A DNA stretch of 6,281 nt from M55B165 sp964423265 (GTDB lineage Bacteria > Actinomycetota > Humimicrobiia > Humimicrobiales > Humimicrobiaceae). Below the pieces are notes generated by a model. The model was not told the DNA's origin, searched no databases, and was given only the letters and a program-made list of their open reading frames with translations. The stretch's first letter is position 1; the number at the start of each line of letters is the position of its first letter. A program made the position numbers and the translations under genes. Location of the stretch: the NCBI GenBank assembly GCA_964423265.1, contig CAYREF010000069.1:1-6281 (forward strand). The letters run 5' to 3'. Shown here in pieces: positions 5,753 through 6,281 of the stretch.

Positions 5753-5983
5753 TTACTGAGCTTGTTTTTCAAGTCTTTCTGCTACCCACACTTTAATAAT
5801 AGATTGCCTTGGTACTCCCAATCTTTTAGCTTCTTTATCTAATAAATTTACCATCCACAAAGGAAAATCAACATTCACTCTTTTTTGTTCTTGTTTTGGC
5901 CTTTTTGCTTTTGACACATCAAGATACTTTGTAATATCTTCTTTATTTTCATCAAATTTTTTATCTAATTCACTAGCTTTCAT
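5753..5983 (-). CDS. brnA: BrnA-like antitoxin (CopG/ribbon-helix-helix family)
   Basis: Antitoxin of a BrnT/BrnA-type type II module: a DNA-binding dimer that neutralises the RelE-fold RNase BrnT and represses its own operon. The protein is 76 residues, the usual size. The N-terminal half (MKASELDKKFDENKEDITKYLDVSKAKRP) is the toxin-binding arm typical of BrnA-like proteins. The C-terminal half (QKRVNVDFPLWMVNLLDKEAKRLGVPRQSIIKVWVAERL) is the ribbon-helix-helix domain, with the conserved strand RVNVDFP and helix-2 SIIKVWVAE. GGAGG at 5993-5997 lies nine bases before the ATG. The start overlaps the last codons of the BrnT remnant (ATGAAAGCTAG), the classic toxin-first gene arrangement. The antitoxin is complete but its toxin is not. 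The symbol rests on family resemblance only. Confidence 0.82.
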   Translation of the reverse strand: MKASELDKKFDENKEDITKYLDVSKAKRPKQEQKRVNVDFPLWMVNLLDKEAKRLGVPRQSIIKVWVAERLEKQAQ

Positions 5984-6035
5984 ATAATTCTACCTCCTTC
6001 TTCCTAGATCTCCGAACAGAAATAATTCTTATTTT
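5973..6035 (-). pseudogene. brnT: C-terminal remnant of a BrnT-like toxin
   Basis: Twenty codons reading KIRIISVRRSRKKEVELYES precede a TAG at 5973-5975 that lies inside the start of the antitoxin gene. 'RIISaR...kkE...Y' is the well-known C-terminal signature of BrnT toxins, including the catalytic-region Arg residues. Immediately upstream in the same frame is TAA (6036-6038), and none of the preceding ~70 residues of a BrnT can be found in the window. The toxin has therefore been replaced or deleted, leaving a stump that cannot be translated as a toxin. Confidence 0.72.
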
Positions 6036-6281
6036 TTATACCCTTGTTCTTCCTCTGTATCGACTCTGGTTATGTGGATTTTGCATCCGCATTTCTTTCA
6101 ATTGTAATATTCCATGCCATGCTTGTAAATAATATAAATTATTCGGATATTAAAAATATCGTGATAGGGTGATTCCTTACTAAGTATTATTCTTGAGTTT
6201 AAAAAATAGACGGAAAGGGAAAGTCTATGGAGTAGCCCTTCCCAGGAGCGTACAGCAGATTATCTATGGCCTGGTTAATTA
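6036..6281. other. Right flank with fragments, no intact gene
   Basis: No complete gene is present. On the minus strand, 6029-6097 reads KKCGCKIHITRVDTEEEQGY and is preceded by TGA at 6098-6100 and the in-frame run HGMEYYN. It resembles a small zinc-ribbon-like end whose first Cys would sit at the TGA, but I recognise no family. At 6199-6279 a minus-strand frame open to the window edge reads INQAIDNLLYAPGKGYSIDF and ends with TAA; the opposite strand also reads openly there. This last patch is more G+C-rich than the rest of the window. Confidence 0.35.
6199..6281 (-). other. Possible 3' end of an unrecognised gene running in from the right edge
   Basis: A minus-strand frame open from the window edge ends at TAA (6199-6201). 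Its visible part reads NLLYAPGKGYSIDFPFPSIF. The patch is visibly richer in G+C than its surroundings, which favours coding or foreign sequence. The plus strand is also open here (KGKVYGVALPRSVQQIIYGL), so the coding strand is uncertain. Family unknown. Confidence 0.25.

Noticed and set aside
1..6281. CRISPR array, tRNA, rRNA or insertion sequence
   Set aside because: No regularly spaced repeats, no cloverleaf-like segment ending in CCA, and no transposase motif or paired terminal inverted repeats were found by reading both strands.

Overview
The window is A+T-rich (roughly one third G+C by eye) and looks bacterial. It has strong GGAGG/GGAGGT ribosome binding sites, sigma70-like promoter boxes and a PAS-PAS-GGDEF (cyclic-di-GMP) gene. 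The style fits a low-GC, probably anaerobic bacterium of the Clostridia type, but I cannot fix the lineage and an archaeal or candidate-phylum origin is not excluded. No rRNA, tRNA, CRISPR array or intact insertion sequence was seen.

Layout, left to right. Positions 1-539 hold no gene I can name, only scraps of possible decayed coding sequence on the minus strand. Positions 540-1314 (minus) form a toxin-antitoxin operon: a PIN-domain toxin, transcribed first, then an antitoxin with a ribbon-helix-helix start and a UPF0175-like C-terminus. A promoter whose -10 box overlaps a perfect 16-bp palindrome lies just upstream. The toxin frame is interrupted by a TAG, after which a family-like C-terminus continues in frame up to the antitoxin ribosome binding site. 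Position 1762-2718 (plus) is an intact lipid kinase of the diacylglycerol kinase/YegS family. Positions 3031-3560 (plus) encode a hemerythrin-domain protein split by a single-base frameshift in a run of seven A. Positions 3632-4234 (plus) encode a six-helix ferric-reductase-like haem b membrane protein. Positions 4387-5601 (minus) are a clear pseudogene of a PAS-PAS-GGDEF diguanylate cyclase with two nonsense codons, a deletion of about 16 bases and a second frameshift. Positions 5753-5983 (minus) encode a BrnA-like antitoxin overlapping the last 20 codons of a BrnT toxin whose remainder is gone. The last 250 bases hold further fragments.

How it fits together. The hemerythrin (binuclear iron, O2 or related ligands) and the bis-haem membrane protein are adjacent and co-oriented, suggesting a small redox or oxygen-handling unit. 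The lipid kinase stands alone. The most striking property of the window is gene erosion: one damaged cyclase, one split hemerythrin, one truncated PIN toxin and one toxin stump next to an intact antitoxin. Both toxins are damaged while both antitoxins are intact, the order expected when toxin-antitoxin modules decay. I did not find a convincing new system. The best leads are the amber-interrupted PIN toxin, the A7 frameshift in the hemerythrin gene and the orphaned BrnA.
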